Part shown: positions 19,566-20,084 of the stretch, one piece after another
How the letters are laid out: every line of letters begins with the position of its first letter
Position numbering within the stretch: position 1 is the stretch's first letter
From: Paramecium octaurelia
Taxonomy: Eukaryota; Ciliophora; Oligohymenophorea; Peniculida; Parameciidae
Length of the DNA stretch: 20,084 nucleotides
Assembly (NCBI GenBank): GCA_905182995.1
Contig: CAJJDP010000034.1
Span: forward strand, 521,099-541,182
Reading direction: 5' to 3'
Notes under the pieces: generated by a model
Seen by the model: only the letters and a program-made list of their open reading frames with translations
What the model was told of the DNA's origin: nothing
Databases searched by the model: none
Made by a program: the position numbers and the translations under genes

Positions 19566-20084
19566 TCAAAGGTTAATATTTATTAATTCTACATGTAAAT
19601 TGCTGCATTTAGAAATTTGATTAGTATATAATTAAAATATGTTTTAAAATTAAAAGTGACCTAACTAGAATTTGAGGCAAAAATTTACAACTACCTTTTC
19701 CTCATGACTATTCTTGATTTTATAATGTATCAATATCTCTTGAAATATTATTAAAATAAAAAGTTCTAAAAATTATTTATAACAAACATCTCCTTCTAGT
19801 ACTTTATTATCAGTTTTTTATTAAATTATTTTTTATTTATACAGAACTTAATTATTATAACATTCCTCCAAGAACTTGAATTTTCTCAATGCAAAATAGG
19901 TAAGTATTTGAATTATTGATTTTTTAAATTATAATTATAATTATATGTCTATCTACTATTGTAGAACCTAATGGATAAAGAATATGTTTTGGCAAATTAC
20001 ATTATACCATACATGATTGTCAGGATTCAAGACTAATCCTTGAGTTATTTCCTGTTGAATATATGAAATATACATACCAGTGAA
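19566..20084 (-). CDS. Gln-rich open frame running off the window (ciliate code), unassigned
   Basis: Open for 172 codons from the window edge to TGA 19566-19568 with TAA/TAG as Gln. Pieces include SYIQQEITQGLVLNPDNHVW, then FALRKFKFLEECYNNQ and NSHEEKVVVNFCL. It ends 37 nt before the start of the cysteine-rich relic on the same strand. I recognise no family, and a frame this long is not rare when only TGA stops in AT-rich DNA. It could be the 3' end of an upstream gene or chance. Confidence 0.28.

Noticed and set aside
1..20084. CRISPR array, insertion sequence, tRNA or rRNA gene, viral element
   Set aside because: No short regularly spaced repeats, transposase motifs, cloverleaf or rRNA-like stretches were seen; the large repeats are duplications and overlaps.

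Overview
What it looks like. AT-rich eukaryotic DNA that reads sensibly only with the ciliate nuclear code, in which TAA and TAG mean glutamine and TGA is the main stop. Under the standard code nothing exceeds 85 codons. With TAA/TAG read as Gln, four relics of eukaryotic genes appear: a CFAP57/WDR65-like ciliary WD-repeat protein, an AGC-type protein kinase, a possible DnaJ (Hsp40) protein, and a cysteine-rich surface/receptor-like membrane protein. TAA falls where Gln fits in the kinase (LLY-Q-LK, SI-QHPF) and in the CFAP57-like propeller (DD-Q-C). One 25-nt GTAAGG...TTTTAG intron candidate recalls the tiny introns of Paramecium. An oligohymenophorean, Paramecium-like ciliate is my best guess; the species cannot be settled here. 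Every recognisable gene carries frameshifts, in-frame TGAs or truncations, so this is a relic-rich stretch, or a poorly polished or germline sequence, rather than a normal somatic gene run.

Layout. Single N bases at 5658, 11739 and 15647 divide the window into four pieces (A 1-5657, B 5659-11738, C 11740-15646, D 15648-20084). They overlap heavily: the last 2120 nt of A equal the first 2120 nt of B; the last 1712 nt of B equal the first 1712 of C apart from one base seen; all of C is contained in D except one tandem-duplication junction. Collapsing the overlaps leaves about 11.9 kb of distinct sequence. Piece A also holds a 2610-nt head-to-tail duplication and piece C a 2131-nt one, each with a visible junction.

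Genes. Piece A and the start of B: minus-strand CFAP57-like relic (two copies in A, a third at the start of B), then a plus-strand AGC kinase relic (copy cut by the N in A, fuller copy in B). Rest of B: an unrecognised 179-codon plus-strand frame (8414-8953), a DnaJ-like plus-strand relic (9315-9983), then the C-terminal part of the minus-strand cysteine-rich gene. Piece C: two further incomplete copies of that gene. Piece D: the fullest copy, from a predicted signal peptide at 19528 through furin-like cysteine repeats, a beta-rich segment and a hydrophobic multi-pass region down to about 16457, with a further Gln-rich open frame running off the window edge.

How they relate. There is no operon logic; the genes share only a ciliate setting (cilium assembly, signalling, folding, cell surface). 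The most informative content is the genetic code, the rearrangement junctions, and the uneven decay of the cysteine-rich gene.
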